Positions 29,431 to 38,652 of a stretch of 64,000 bases of DNA are shown here, piece by piece (position 1 is the stretch's first letter; each line of letters starts with the position of its first letter). Made by a program: the position numbers and the translations under genes. The DNA is from JACKII01 sp963807085 (GTDB lineage Bacteria; Pseudomonadota; Alphaproteobacteria; Bin95). Location of the stretch: assembly GCA_963807085.1 (NCBI GenBank), contig CAWEBB010000043.1, forward strand, positions 1 to 64,000. The letters run 5' to 3'. The notes under the pieces were generated by a model, which worked only from the letters and a program-made list of their open reading frames with translations, searched no databases and was not told where the DNA came from.

Positions 29431-31220
29431 GCCATTTCTCCTTTATCGGCTGCGCCTTCGCCATAGCCGCGGGGGGTGTAGACCCAGGAGCCGATGCGCC
29501 GGGTCGCGCGCGAGCCGACCAGCACCACCGTCAACATGTCGACATCGTCCGCCGAGACTTTGCCAAGCGTCGTGAGCCGCACGCATTCCTCCGGTCGGCC
29601 CAGATTGCTTGCGAGCACGACCGGCGTCTCGGGCGGGCGGCGTTGCAGCAGAATTTCGCGCGCCTCGGCGAACTGGCGGCGACGGCGTTTCGATACGGGG
29701 TTGTAGAAGGCCACCACGAAGTCCCCCTCGGTCGCCGCCTCGATCCGCCGGCGGATCGCCTGCCAGGGCGTCATCAGGTCGGAAAGCGAGATGGCGCAGA
29801 AGTCATGCCCCAGCATCGCCCCTGCCTTGGCCGAGGCCGCCTGCATCGCCGTTATCCCCGGCAGCACCCGAATTTCCGCGCGCCGGGCGCCGTCCCAGGC
29901 GGGGTCTTGCCTGTGCCGGTCCAGCAGTTCGAAGGCCGGGCTCGCCATGGCATAGATACCGGCGTCGCCCGAGCAGACCAGCGCCACGTTTCGACCATCG
30001 CCCGCGAGCCGGAGCGCGTGCGCCGTGCGCGCTTCCTCATCGCCGAGGCCATAGGGGTGTTGCTCCGCCCGGCCCTCGCCCGCCAGCTCCAGATAAAGCG
30101 AGTAGCCGACCCAATCCTCGGCCTCGGCCAAGGCGGCGCTTACCTCCGGCGAGCGCATGGCGGGCGTGCCAGGACCCAGACCAACGATGCAGAGCCTGCC
30201 GCGTGCGCGGCCGATCCGCCTTGCCTCCAACACGTCCGGCGCTTCCGCAAGCGCCAGCGTGAAGCGCCCGAATTTGTGCTTCGGCAGCACCAGTTCGCCC
30301 GGGGGGCCGGCAGCGGCCAGCGCCGCGCCTTCGGCGACCCCATGGCAGCCGACTTCCCGGAACACGATCTCCGACGGACTGGCGAGGCGGTCGGTTTCCT
30401 GCCGCAGGCGTTCGGCGGCGAAAAACCTGGCCGGGCGGTCGAAGTGCGCCGCCACGGCATGCACCGCTGGCTCATCGGCCTTCAGGTCGAGCGAGGCGAT
30501 CAGCGCCAGGCTCTCGGGCGCGACGCCATTCTGGGCCAGGAACTGCTCGGCGGCGGCTATGGCGTCGGCGGGCGGCGCATCCCGCTCGCAGCCGACGCCA
30601 AGCGCGAGCCGCTGGGGATGATAGATCAGCCGGCGGGGCGAACCTGCCTCGCGCCGGGTCGTGGCCACCAGGGTGACGGCGTGCCCGCCGGCTGTGGCGG
30701 GCGGCAAGCCATGCAGCCAGGGTATGGCGCCCTCGACCCGCGCGCCCGCCCCATTCAGCAAGGCCAGCATGGTCGGTCCTGCATCTTCTGGATTCGCGAG
30801 CGTCCAGCCCGCGGGCGGGTCGTCCAGGGCGAGTCCGAAGGCCAGATCGCCTGCCGTGGTGATCGCCGCATGGCTGCCGATTTCATCCGCGATGCGCCGA
30901 GCCAACTCGTTCGCGCCATGATGCCCGCCCAAGAGCGGAACGACGCTGGACCCTTCCTCCGCCAGCACCACCAGCGGCGGCTCGACGCGTTTGTCGGCGA
31001 GGGCAGGGGCGAGCAGGCGCACCACCAGGCCCGTGGAGGCAAGCACGACCATCGGCTCGCCGGCGGCGAACAGGCGGGGCAGCAACTCCTTGGCGGCGGC
31101 GAAGGGCTTGCCGCCGTGGGCGTCGAGCGGTTCGCGGACATGCAGGTCCGCCTCCAGGAACGCCGCCAACCGCATGCCGAGCTGGAGGCCGCGACGGGTC
31201 ATGACAACGACCGCGGTCAT
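29427..31220 (-). CDS. CbiG-CobJ fusion: cobalt-precorrin-5A hydrolase plus precorrin-3B C17-methyltransferase
   Basis: 597 aa in two halves. Residues 1 to about 330 are CbiG-like (VVVMTRRGLQLGMRLAAFLE, VVPLLGGHHGANELARRIAD, ALGVGCERDAPPADAIAAAE), opening the delta-lactone of cobalt-precorrin-5A. From about 345 to the end is a CobJ/CbiH methyltransferase (RLCIVGLGPGTPAMRSPEV, LVCSGDAGIYAMASPAFELL, FVVAFYNPVSKRRRRQFAEA). The start is ATG 31220, overlapping the cobI stop; an earlier in-frame ATG lies inside cobI. Fusing ring-contraction steps is known in several bacteria. CbiG marks the cobalt-early route. Confidence 0.92.
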   Translation of the reverse strand: MTAVVVMTRRGLQLGMRLAAFLEADLHVREPLDAHGGKPFAAAKELLPRLFAAGEPMVVLASTGLVVRLLAPALADKRVEPPLVVLAEEGSSVVPLLGGHHGANELARRIADEIGSHAAITTAGDLAFGLALDDPPAGWTLANPEDAGPTMLALLNGAGARVEGAIPWLHGLPPATAGGHAVTLVATTRREAGSPRRLIYHPQRLALGVGCERDAPPADAIAAAEQFLAQNGVAPESLALIASLDLKADEPAVHAVAAHFDRPARFFAAERLRQETDRLASPSEIVFREVGCHGVAEGAALAAAGPPGELVLPKHKFGRFTLALAEAPDVLEARRIGRARGRLCIVGLGPGTPAMRSPEVSAALAEAEDWVGYSLYLELAGEGRAEQHPYGLGDEEARTAHALRLAGDGRNVALVCSGDAGIYAMASPAFELLDRHRQDPAWDGARRAEIRVLPGITAMQAASAKAGAMLGHDFCAISLSDLMTPWQAIRRRIEAATEGDFVVAFYNPVSKRRRRQFAEAREILLQRRPPETPVVLASNLGRPEECVRLTTLGKVSADDVDMLTVVLVGSRATRRIGSWVYTPRGYGEGAADKGEMA

Positions 31221-31912
31221 GGCGAGGGCTTCCGTATCAGTATCAGCGCGAAGTACGGCGCATGATTCGTGCCAATGCTGGCGAGCGGTGCCAGGCGCTG
31301 TTCCGGCTGGCCGACGCGCTCGCAATAGACGGCGTGGTCGGTCAGCCCGAGCCGGTCGAGCAGCGCCCGTACGCGCCCAAAGTGCCGGCCGAGCTTCAGG
31401 ATCGCAGCCGTGTCGGCGGCAGCCAACTTGGATTCAAGTACCGCGTCGGCCAGGAGGGCGGGCAGGACGCCAAAGCTGGCGGCGCGCTGCACAAGCGCCA
31501 GCGGCAGGGCAGCCGCGGCGGCTTGCGGGGAGGAGATGCCGGGTATGACCTCCACCCGGAAGCGACCGGCCAGGCGATGCATGATTTCGGCGAAAGAGCC
31601 ATAGAACAGCGGGTCGCCCTCGCACAGCACGGCCGCGTCACGCCCGGCGGTCAGGTGTTCGGCCAGGTCGGAGGCCAGCATGTCATAGGCCGCCCGCGCC
31701 GCCTGACCGTCCGGCGCCATGGGCAGAGCGTAGGGGCGTTCGGCGGTGTCGGGCGCGATGTGCGCCGCTGCGATCCGCCGGGCGAGCGAAGGCTTGCCGT
31801 CGGCTTCCGGGTACGCGACGACCGGGCATTGCCCGATCAGTCGGACGGCTTTCAGGGTGAGCAATTCCGGATCGCCGGGGCCGGTGCCGATGCCGTAAAG
31901 CGTGCCTGTCAT
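31217..31912 (-). CDS. cobI: Precorrin-2 C20-methyltransferase
   Basis: Methylates C20 of precorrin-2 or cobalt-precorrin-2 (CobI/CbiL). 231 aa, beginning MTGTLYGIGTGPGDPELLTL, with AVLCEGDPLFYGSFAEIMHR and VEVIPGISSPQAAAAALPLA as family marks. The start ATG 31912 overlaps the cobL stop by 4 nt; 65 further in-frame codons upstream belong to another frame of cobL and are not used. Same operon as its neighbours. Confidence 0.94.
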   Translation of the reverse strand: MTGTLYGIGTGPGDPELLTLKAVRLIGQCPVVAYPEADGKPSLARRIAAAHIAPDTAERPYALPMAPDGQAARAAYDMLASDLAEHLTAGRDAAVLCEGDPLFYGSFAEIMHRLAGRFRVEVIPGISSPQAAAAALPLALVQRAASFGVLPALLADAVLESKLAAADTAAILKLGRHFGRVRALLDRLGLTDHAVYCERVGQPEQRLAPLASIGTNHAPYFALILIRKPSP

Positions 31913-33111
31913 TTGCGCGCGCTCCACTGGGTGACGGGCATCAATGGCCGCCAGCCCTGGAACGGGCCGACCGGCTCCGCGCGGCTGATCGCGATGCGGG
32001 TCAGGGTACCACCGATCGCCCGCTGTGCCTCGAACAGCACAGCCTCGCCCTCGACGGTGACGGCGTTGGCGACCAGGCGGCCGCCGGGCTTCAGCGCATC
32101 CCAGCAAGGCCGCACCAAGTCGGCGCTGAGGCCGCCGCCGATGAACACGGCATCCGGCGGCTCCAGGTCGGCCAGTACTCCCGGCGCACTGCCGGAGAGG
32201 ATTTGCAGGCCCGGCACGCCCAGCGCCTCGGCGTTCTCCGCGATGGCGGCGATGCGGCCGGCGTCGCGCTCAACTGCGATCGCGCGGGCGTTTGCGGCGG
32301 CGCGCATCCACTCGATGCCGATGGAGCCGGAGCCCGCGCCCACATCCCACAGCAAGGCGCCGGGCGTCGGCCCCAGTGCCGCGAGGGTCGCGGCCCGCAC
32401 CTCGCGCTTGGTCAACTGGCCGTCATGGCGGTAGGCGTCGTCGGGCAGGCCGGGAACCGTGGGCAGCAACGGCGCATCCGGCTCCGGCACGCATTCGATC
32501 GCGAGCGTGTGGAAGGGGTCGACCGTCAGCGAACCCCACATGACGGCGGTGTTGGAGATGCGGTTTTCGCCCGCGCCGCCCATACGCCCCAACACGGTCA
32601 GGCGGCTCGCGCCATAGCCGCGGGCGGTCAGCAGTTCGGCCACCTCTGCCGGCGTTTCGCCGCCATTGGCCAGCACGAGCAGGCGCGCGCCCGGTTGGAT
32701 GCAGCTTTGCAGCAGGGCGAAGGAGCGCCCATGCAGGGTCACGGTCCGGCATTCTGCCAATGCCCAACCCAGCCGAGCCGCAGCAAGGCTGAAGGCGGAG
32801 GGAGCCGGATGGATGGTCAACTCCTCGACCGGCACCCGCCGGGCAAGCGTCACGCCGATGCCGAACCACATGGGATCGCCGGTCGCGAGCACGGCGACGC
32901 GGCGGGGTTTCAGGCCCAGCACCGTCTCGAGCAAGGCGGAGAGGGGGGAGGGCCAAGCAAGCCGCTCGCGCCCGTCCGACGGGATCATCGCCAGGTGCCG
33001 CTCGCCGCCGACCAGCACTTCGGCCTGATCCAGCGCCGCGCGGGCGGCCCGGCCGATGCCGTCCAGTCCATCCTCGCCGATGCCGATGACATGGAGCCAC
33101 GCCGTGCTCAC
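31909..33111 (-). CDS. cobL: Precorrin-6Y C5,15-methyltransferase (CbiE-CbiT fusion)
   Basis: 400 aa. Residues 1-200 form a tetrapyrrole methyltransferase (CbiE: HVIGIGEDGLDGIGRAARAA, VLATGDPMWFGIGVTLARRV). Residues 235-400 are a class I methyltransferase and decarboxylase (CbiT: LLWDVGAGSGSIGIEWMRAA, AVFIGGGLSADLVRPCWDAL). Together they methylate C5 and C15 and remove the C12 acetate carboxyl. GTPGDP-like SAM motifs are intact. It overlaps cobH upstream and cobI downstream by 4 nt each. Confidence 0.95.
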   Translation of the reverse strand: MSTAWLHVIGIGEDGLDGIGRAARAALDQAEVLVGGERHLAMIPSDGRERLAWPSPLSALLETVLGLKPRRVAVLATGDPMWFGIGVTLARRVPVEELTIHPAPSAFSLAAARLGWALAECRTVTLHGRSFALLQSCIQPGARLLVLANGGETPAEVAELLTARGYGASRLTVLGRMGGAGENRISNTAVMWGSLTVDPFHTLAIECVPEPDAPLLPTVPGLPDDAYRHDGQLTKREVRAATLAALGPTPGALLWDVGAGSGSIGIEWMRAAANARAIAVERDAGRIAAIAENAEALGVPGLQILSGSAPGVLADLEPPDAVFIGGGLSADLVRPCWDALKPGGRLVANAVTVEGEAVLFEAQRAIGGTLTRIAISRAEPVGPFQGWRPLMPVTQWSARK

Positions 33112-33743
33112 GCCCCGGCCTCACTCGCTTCTCGGTCGCTGGCGAGGGCGTTGACGGCGGCGGCGGCAAGCGCGCTGCCGCCCCGGCGGCCTTTGAGAGC
33201 GATGAACGGATAGCCGCTTGCCGCCAGCGCCTGCTTGGCCTCCGCTGCGCCGACGAAGCCGACGCAAAAGCCCAAGATGCAAGCCGGGACGGGCGCGCCA
33301 TCCTCCAGCCGCTCCAGCAGATGGAAGAGGGCCGTCGGAGCGTTGCCGATGGCGATGACCGCGCCCTCTGTCTGCCAGGCTTCCACCGCAGCGGCCGAGC
33401 GGGTCGTGCCTAACGCCTTGGCCCGTGCCGACACGGTCGGACCGTTCAGCGTGCAGCGCACTTCGTTTCCGGCGGGCAGGCGGCTGCGGGTGATGCCGGC
33501 CGCCACCATCTCGCAATCGGCATAGACCGGTGCGCCGTCCCGCAAGGCGCGGCGTCCCATCTCCGCCGCATCCTGGCTGAAAACCAGGTCGCGCACCAAC
33601 GAGGGCTCGCCGCAGGCATGCACCAGCCGCAGCGCCACGCCGCGCATGGCCTCCGGCAATTCGCCCAGGTCGGTCGCGGCGCGCACCTGCCGGAAGGATT
33701 CGGCATAGATTGCCGCCGGGTCACGCAGATAGGCGTAGCCCAC
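33108..33743 (-). CDS. cobH: Precorrin-8X methylmutase
   Basis: Moves the C11 methyl to C12 to give hydrogenobyrinate or its cobalt form (CobH/CbiC). 211 aa, with RLVHACGEPSLVRDLVFSQD (contains the catalytic His), GAPVYADCEMVAAGITRSRL, AIGNAPTALFHLLERL and GFCVGFVGAAEAKQAL. The start is a GTG at 33743, 2 nt after the cbiX stop. It is cytoplasmic and in the middle of the operon. Confidence 0.95.
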   Translation of the reverse strand: MGYAYLRDPAAIYAESFRQVRAATDLGELPEAMRGVALRLVHACGEPSLVRDLVFSQDAAEMGRRALRDGAPVYADCEMVAAGITRSRLPAGNEVRCTLNGPTVSARAKALGTTRSAAAVEAWQTEGAVIAIGNAPTALFHLLERLEDGAPVPACILGFCVGFVGAAEAKQALAASGYPFIALKGRRGGSALAAAAVNALASDREASEAGA

Positions 33744-33745
33744 GC

Positions 33746-34846
33746 CTAGCTCTTCTTCAGGGTGCGCGGGCCGAGCGGATGGTCGGCGTGCGGGTAGGGA
33801 TGGTGGTGGTGATCATGGCTATGCCCGTGATCATGCCCATGCCCGGAACCATAGCTCTGCGCGTGCGAACGGGCGTGGGAATGGGCGTGGGAGTGGCTGA
33901 GAGAGTGGCTTTCGCCATGCTCGTGGCTGTGCGAGTGGCTGTGGCCATGGCCGTCGCTGTGCCCATCGCCGCTGCCGATGCCCTCGACGTGGTGGTGGTG
34001 GCTTTCCTGGCGCAGGCCCACCTCGTCCTCGAAGCCCAGAAACTGCTCGCGGTATTTGCACATCTGGCAGTTCATGTTGCCGGTACCTTCCAGGATCTCG
34101 CGCACGCGAGCCTCGAACGTGTCGATCACCTGGGGGTGGTCGTTCAGATAGCCGGCCTTGACGAAGGCGATGCTGGGGAACTTGCGCGCCGCCTCGTCCA
34201 CCGCGTCATAAATTCGCCGGACCAAAATCCCGGTGAAGAGGAAGTAGGGAAAGACGATCACCCGCCGGTAGCCGAGGCGTGCCACATGATCCAGCGCCGG
34301 GCTGACAAGCGGGAAGGTGACGCCGGAATAGGCGGTCTCGGCCCAGCCGAAGCCTTTGGCTTCCCACAGCATGCGCGTGACCTTGGCGACGTTGGAGTTG
34401 GCGTCCGGATCGCTCGCCCCGCGGCCCACCACCACCAACACCGTTTCGGAGAGCGGCACGTCGGAAGGGTTCGCATCCAGCGCCTGCTGCACCCGGTCGC
34501 CCGCGGCCCGCAACATGCGCAGGTCGATGCCCAGTTCCCGGCCATAGTCGATGCGCACGCCATTTTCCGCCTGGTAGCGGTTCAGCACGCTCGGGATGTC
34601 GTTCTTGGCGTGGCCGGCGGCGAACAGCATGCCCGGGACGGCCAGAATACGGTTGGCGCCTGCGGCCCTCAGCGCATCCAGCCCATCGCGGATGATCGGC
34701 GTCGCGAACTCCAGATAGCCATAGTCCACCGGCCAAGCGGGGAAGCGCGACTTCAGGCGTTCCGCCACTTGTGCGAATTCGGTGACGGCGCCGGCGTCCC
34801 GGCTGCCGTGCCCGCACACCATCACGCCCAGTTTTTCGGAACTCAT
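33746..34846 (-). CDS. cbiX: Sirohydrochlorin cobaltochelatase (CbiX) with a histidine-rich tail
   Basis: Inserts cobalt into sirohydrochlorin. 366 aa: two CbiX-type repeats (GVMVCGHGSRDAGAVTEFAQ with the catalytic His, and VLVVVGRGASDPDANSNVAK), then a Cys pair (NCQMCKYREQF), then about 90 residues packed with HGHSHSHSHEHGESH-type histidine runs, perhaps a cobalt store. The second-repeat residue is Gly-Arg-Gly where the first has Gly-His-Gly. ATG 34846 or ATG 34864 may be the start; AAGGA lies 10 nt before the former. First gene of the cobalamin operon and an argument for early cobalt insertion. Confidence 0.9.
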   Translation of the reverse strand: MSSEKLGVMVCGHGSRDAGAVTEFAQVAERLKSRFPAWPVDYGYLEFATPIIRDGLDALRAAGANRILAVPGMLFAAGHAKNDIPSVLNRYQAENGVRIDYGRELGIDLRMLRAAGDRVQQALDANPSDVPLSETVLVVVGRGASDPDANSNVAKVTRMLWEAKGFGWAETAYSGVTFPLVSPALDHVARLGYRRVIVFPYFLFTGILVRRIYDAVDEAARKFPSIAFVKAGYLNDHPQVIDTFEARVREILEGTGNMNCQMCKYREQFLGFEDEVGLRQESHHHHVEGIGSGDGHSDGHGHSHSHSHEHGESHSLSHSHAHSHARSHAQSYGSGHGHDHGHSHDHHHHPYPHADHPLGPRTLKKS

Positions 34847-34864
34847 CTCTTGGCTGTCCTTCAT

Positions 34865-35122
34865 TGCTTCTCGATAGGACAGCCCGCGGCCCGCGATCTG
34901 CAAACCGTCAATTCCAGCAGGAAAGCCCCGGGCTTGGCCCCCTGCTTGGGTCGGCCGCACCGGGATCGCTTTCAGGCCCTGACCGGGCCGCTGTCCCTTT
35001 GCGGCGGACCCTAGTGGGGGTTGGTGCATCTGTCGACTGGGCTTGGCGCTTGCAATTGGTCGCGACCCTTGTGATCCTGCTCGGCAATTAACCAAACAAA
35101 TCGTCACTCGGAGGATACCCTG
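34865..35122. promoter_or_regulatory. Divergent intergenic region between cbiX and tctC
   Basis: 258 bp with the start of the cobalamin operon on one side and the tct operon on the other, so both promoters should lie here. It is GC-rich with several short palindromes (e.g. CCCGGGGC). No full cobalamin riboswitch core was found. GGAGG precedes tctC (35108-35112). No clear -35/-10 pair can be assigned. Confidence 0.4.
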
Positions 35123-36079
35123 ATGTGGAAACCGTTTCTGGCCGGTGCGGCCATGCTGGGCATGTTAGCCACGCCTGCCGTCGCAGCCGACGATTTCCCC
35201 GGCGACAAGACGATCGAGGTGGTGATCCACGCCAAATACGGTGGCGGCACGGACACCACCGCCCGCATGATGATGATTCGCGCCCGTCGGATTCTCGATA
35301 CGGACATGGTCGTGGTCGCAAAGCGCGGCGGCGGCGGTGCGGCGGCACAGGCCTATGTGATGAGCAAGCCGGCGGATGGCTACACGCTGATGGCGCTGAC
35401 CCAGACCCATCTTTACAGCATCGCACGCGGCAAGGGCGGCATGGAGATCGACGACATGGTGGGCGTGGCCCGGGCCATGGACGATCCGACCTTCATCACC
35501 GTGCGCGGCGACAGCGAGATGCAATCGCTCGAAGACTTGATCGCGGCCTCCAAGGAAAAGCCGCTGAACTGGGGCGTCGGCGAAATCGGCTCGACGGAGC
35601 ATATTGGCCTGCTGAAGTTTGCAGAAGAAGCCGGCATCAAGGTAAAGGCGGTGCCCTTCGGCAGCGGTGCCCAAATGGTGCAGGCGCTGATGAGCGGCGC
35701 CATCGACGCGACTTTGCCCAATGTCTCCGAAGCGCTTTCCCAGGTGCAGGACGGCACCTTTAAGCCGCTCGCGGTCATGAATGAAAAGCGCCTGAGCGAT
35801 TACCCGGACGTGCCGACCACGTTCGAACTCGGCTATCCCGTCAAGACCTCGACCACGCGCGGCTATGCCGTGAAGGCGGGGACGCCCGAGCCCATCATTC
35901 AAAAGCTTTCCGACGCGCTTACCGAGGCAATGAAAGAGAAAACCTTTGCCAACTATCTGCGCTCGTCCGGTCTCAGTCCCGACGACAGCGTCGCCGGCTG
36001 GAAAGTCTGGGACAAGCAATTGAAAGACGAATATGCCACGGCGAAGGCGGCGATGCTGGAATTGGGGCTGATCAAGTAG
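35123..36079 (+). CDS. tctC: Tripartite tricarboxylate transporter, solute-binding protein (TctC family)
   Basis: Periplasmic receptor that captures a carboxylate and delivers it to TctAB. 318 aa, with a signal peptide ending near TPAVA|ADDFPGD. TctC-type segments include IEVVIHAKYGGGTDTTARMM, MSKPADGYTLMALT, SGAIDATLPNVSEALSQ and MKEKTFANYLRSSGLSPDD. GGAGG lies 10 nt before ATG. tctB follows after 9 nt. The ligand cannot be read; proximity to cobalamin genes is probably incidental because the two units diverge. Confidence 0.9.
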   Translation: MWKPFLAGAAMLGMLATPAVAADDFPGDKTIEVVIHAKYGGGTDTTARMMMIRARRILDTDMVVVAKRGGGGAAAQAYVMSKPADGYTLMALTQTHLYSIARGKGGMEIDDMVGVARAMDDPTFITVRGDSEMQSLEDLIAASKEKPLNWGVGEIGSTEHIGLLKFAEEAGIKVKAVPFGSGAQMVQALMSGAIDATLPNVSEALSQVQDGTFKPLAVMNEKRLSDYPDVPTTFELGYPVKTSTTRGYAVKAGTPEPIIQKLSDALTEAMKEKTFANYLRSSGLSPDDSVAGWKVWDKQLKDEYATAKAAMLELGLIK

Positions 36080-36088
36080 CGATTGGCC

Positions 36089-36601
36089 ATGACGCAAAAG
36101 AAAGGCATTTGGCGCTGGATTCATCCGATGGATCTGGTGCTGAGTTTCGTCCTCTTGGCGCTGGTCGGCTATTTCGCCTACCTGACCACCACCTTTGAAG
36201 AAGTTTCACCGCTGTTCGATGCGGGCATCAAGCCAGCCTTTTTTCCGCGGGTGATACTGTGGGTCATCGGGATTTTGGCGGTGTTGATGCCGTTCGAGCA
36301 CTCATGGCGCGTAGCCCGCTCAGGCAGCAGCGGGCTGGAGGAAGACCGTCAATCGGTCGTCAAGCCCATCGCCTATATCACGACGATTGCGGCGCTTGTG
36401 ATCGTGGCGGCGGCAGAGTGGTTCGGCACCTATCTGACGCTGATTGTCATCAGCTTCGCGCTACCGGTCCTTTGGGGGGAGCGCCGGTGGCTGCTGGTGA
36501 TCGCTTTCGGTCTCGGTTTTCCCACGGCCGTCATGCTGCTGTTTACACAGGTCTTCAAGATCTACTTTCAGCCGGGCGTGCTCGGCCTGGATCTCTACTA
36601 G
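36089..36601 (+). CDS. tctB: Tripartite tricarboxylate transporter, small membrane subunit (TctB family)
   Basis: 170 aa with four predicted membrane helices (LVLSFVLLALVGYFAYLTTT, VILWVIGILAVLMPF, ITTIAALVIVAAAEWFGTYL, LLVIAFGLGFPTAVMLLFTQ). This is the usual TctB shape. ATG 36089 is preferred; a TTG two codons earlier is also open. It lies between tctC and tctA with short gaps, and the three make a secondary transporter. Confidence 0.85.
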   Translation: MTQKKGIWRWIHPMDLVLSFVLLALVGYFAYLTTTFEEVSPLFDAGIKPAFFPRVILWVIGILAVLMPFEHSWRVARSGSSGLEEDRQSVVKPIAYITTIAALVIVAAAEWFGTYLTLIVISFALPVLWGERRWLLVIAFGLGFPTAVMLLFTQVFKIYFQPGVLGLDLY

Positions 36602-36616
36602 GAGCATCGCGCCACG

Positions 36617-38090
36617 ATGGAACCGGTGCTGCATGGTTTGAGCCTCGCCTTCGGGTTGGAGAACATCGCCCTGGTAATTTTGGGCGTTCTGATCGGGGTG
36701 GTGGTCGGTGCGCTGCCGGGCCTCTCGTCGCCGTTGGCTATCGCCCTGTTGCTGCCGTTCACGCTCACCTTGGAGCCCGTTTCGGCCATCTGCATGATGG
36801 CGGCGCTTTATTGTGCGGGCACGTTCGGCGGTTCGATCACGGCCATCCTCATCAATGCGCCCGGCGCGCCGCCTGCGGTCGCAACGGCGTTCGACGGCTA
36901 TCCGATGGCCAAGCGCGGCGAGGCGGGACGAGCGCTGGGGCTTGCTGCGTTCAGCAGCGTTGCGGGAGGGCTGCTCTCGCTGGTGGTGTTCATCTTCGCG
37001 ACACCCCTCCTGGCCAAGGTGGCGGTCAGCTTCCGGCCCCAGGAATATTTCGCGCTGACCGTTTTCGCGCTCTCCATGCTGGCCTCGATCAGCGGGCGCT
37101 CGGCACTGCGCAACCTGATCGCAGGCGCGATCGGCGTGTTCATCGCCACGATCGGGACGCATCTTTCGACCGGCATCGAGCGCTTCACCTTCGGCGTCTA
37201 TGAGCTGACCGAGGGCATCGAGTTCGTGCCGGTGCTGATCGGCCTGTTCGCCGTCTCCGAAATGCTGGTGCAGAGCCAGACGGCGGACCAGGCGCTGGAG
37301 CGGGTCAAATCCGTCGTGGTCAAACTGCCGAGCCGGGACGACATAAGGCGGTGCATCGGCACGGTGCTGCGGTCTGCCGGCATCGGCACCTTTATCGGCA
37401 TCCTGCCGGCGGAGGGCAGTACGGTCGCCGCCATCATGGGTTACAACGAGGCAAAACGCTGGTCGAAGCATCGGGACGAGTTCGGCACCGGCGTTCCCGA
37501 AGGCATCGCCGGCCCGGAGGCCGCCAACAATGCCGCTACCGGCGGCGCCATGGTGCCGACCCTGGCCCTCGGCATTCCGGGCAGCGGCACCACGGCGCTG
37601 ATCCTGGCCGCGCTGATCACGCACGGGTTTCGGCCCGGGCCCTATCTGATCCAGGAGACGCCGCATTTCGTCTACGCCATCTTCGGCGCGATGGCCGTGG
37701 CGAATCTGGCGTTTCTGGTGATCGGCCTCGGCGGGCGCCAAGATCTTCGCGCGCATCACGCTGATCCCGCGCACGTTCCTTTGGCCGATGGTGTTCGGCT
37801 TCGCGGTGATCGGTGCCTATTCGATCGGCGCGTCGTTCTTTGACGTCTGGGTGATGCTGGTCGCCGGCATTGTTGGCTTCGTCATGCGGCGGCACGGCTT
37901 TGGTGCCGCGCCTTTGGTGATGGGCCTGATCCTCGGCCGGATGCTGGAGGAGACGCTCAGCCAGTCCATGGTCATGATGGACATGCAGTGGTGGCGGCTG
38001 TTCGAGAGCCCGATCGTCTGCCTGTTCTTCGCGCTGGCGGCGCTCAGCCTGGGCTGGCCCGCTGTCAGCGCCATGCGCAAGCGGCGCTGA
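36617..38090 (+). pseudogene. tctA: Tripartite tricarboxylate transporter, large membrane subunit (TctA), one frameshift
   Basis: Main translocation subunit with about 12 membrane helices. The TctA signature is present (GVVVGALPGLSSPLAIALLL, GTFGGSITAILINAPGAPPA, GIPGSGTTALILAALITHGF). One extra G in a run at about 37734 shifts the frame; the last 118 residues (AKIFARITLIPRTFLWPMVF onward) are in the next frame. Corrected length is 490 aa, normal. The break is in a short G run and could be a sequence error. Third gene of tctCBA. Confidence 0.88.
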
Positions 38091-38652
38091 TGTTAATGAA
38101 CTGCACGGCGCAAAGGTATGGCAGCGGGCGTGGCGTCTGCCTGGCGAGGCGCACTCCACAAGTCGACGACAACGCGCCGGTTGTTGGCCGTGTGGGGGTT
38201 GCTGAGGGAAATAAGCTACCGCAGGTAGAAAGGCAGTATATCTATGGCTGCATATTCATGGCTAACGAGTATGGCTAATATGGCGAATCGGGGCAAAACT
38301 GGTTCTGTGGAAACAGGGTCGGCAGGCCTAGACTGATTGCGAGGACACGGGACGAATGGACACGGGGACAAATCATAGTGGGAACCCTTTGGGCCGGATC
38401 AAGCATCCCATGTCCACGTCGAAGGGCGGCCCTTTGTCTTGGCCGCTGATTATTCTTGATTATCAGTTAACGGGCCGTTAGTGAGCGTTCTTTAGAGATA
38501 GATGGAAGTTGGACTGGATCGTTGAAAATCAGGGCACGAATAGTTTGTTCGTGTTGTTGCATTATCTGGTTGAAGGCGATCAATATGTGTACGAATGAGG
38601 AAGGCTCGGGACCTCTGGGCTTGGCAAACTCGATGAGAGGCTTAGATCAGCT
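38091..38652. promoter_or_regulatory. Long non-coding region upstream of the exopolysaccharide gene
   Basis: 562 bp with lower GC than its surroundings and no supported gene. It contains four spaced copies of ATGGC between 38242 and 38285, and a 9-bp direct repeat GGACACGGG at 38343-38351 and 38358-38366, a spacing of 15 bp that could be a regulator site. A promoter for the downstream export gene is likely here; none can be pinned down. Confidence 0.35.

Noticed and set aside
34865..35060. Possible cobalamin riboswitch before cbiX
   Set aside because: On the minus strand AAAGGGA and CCCGGTGCGG are present, but the conserved GCTGCCCCCGCAACTGT-type core and GCCACTG are not.
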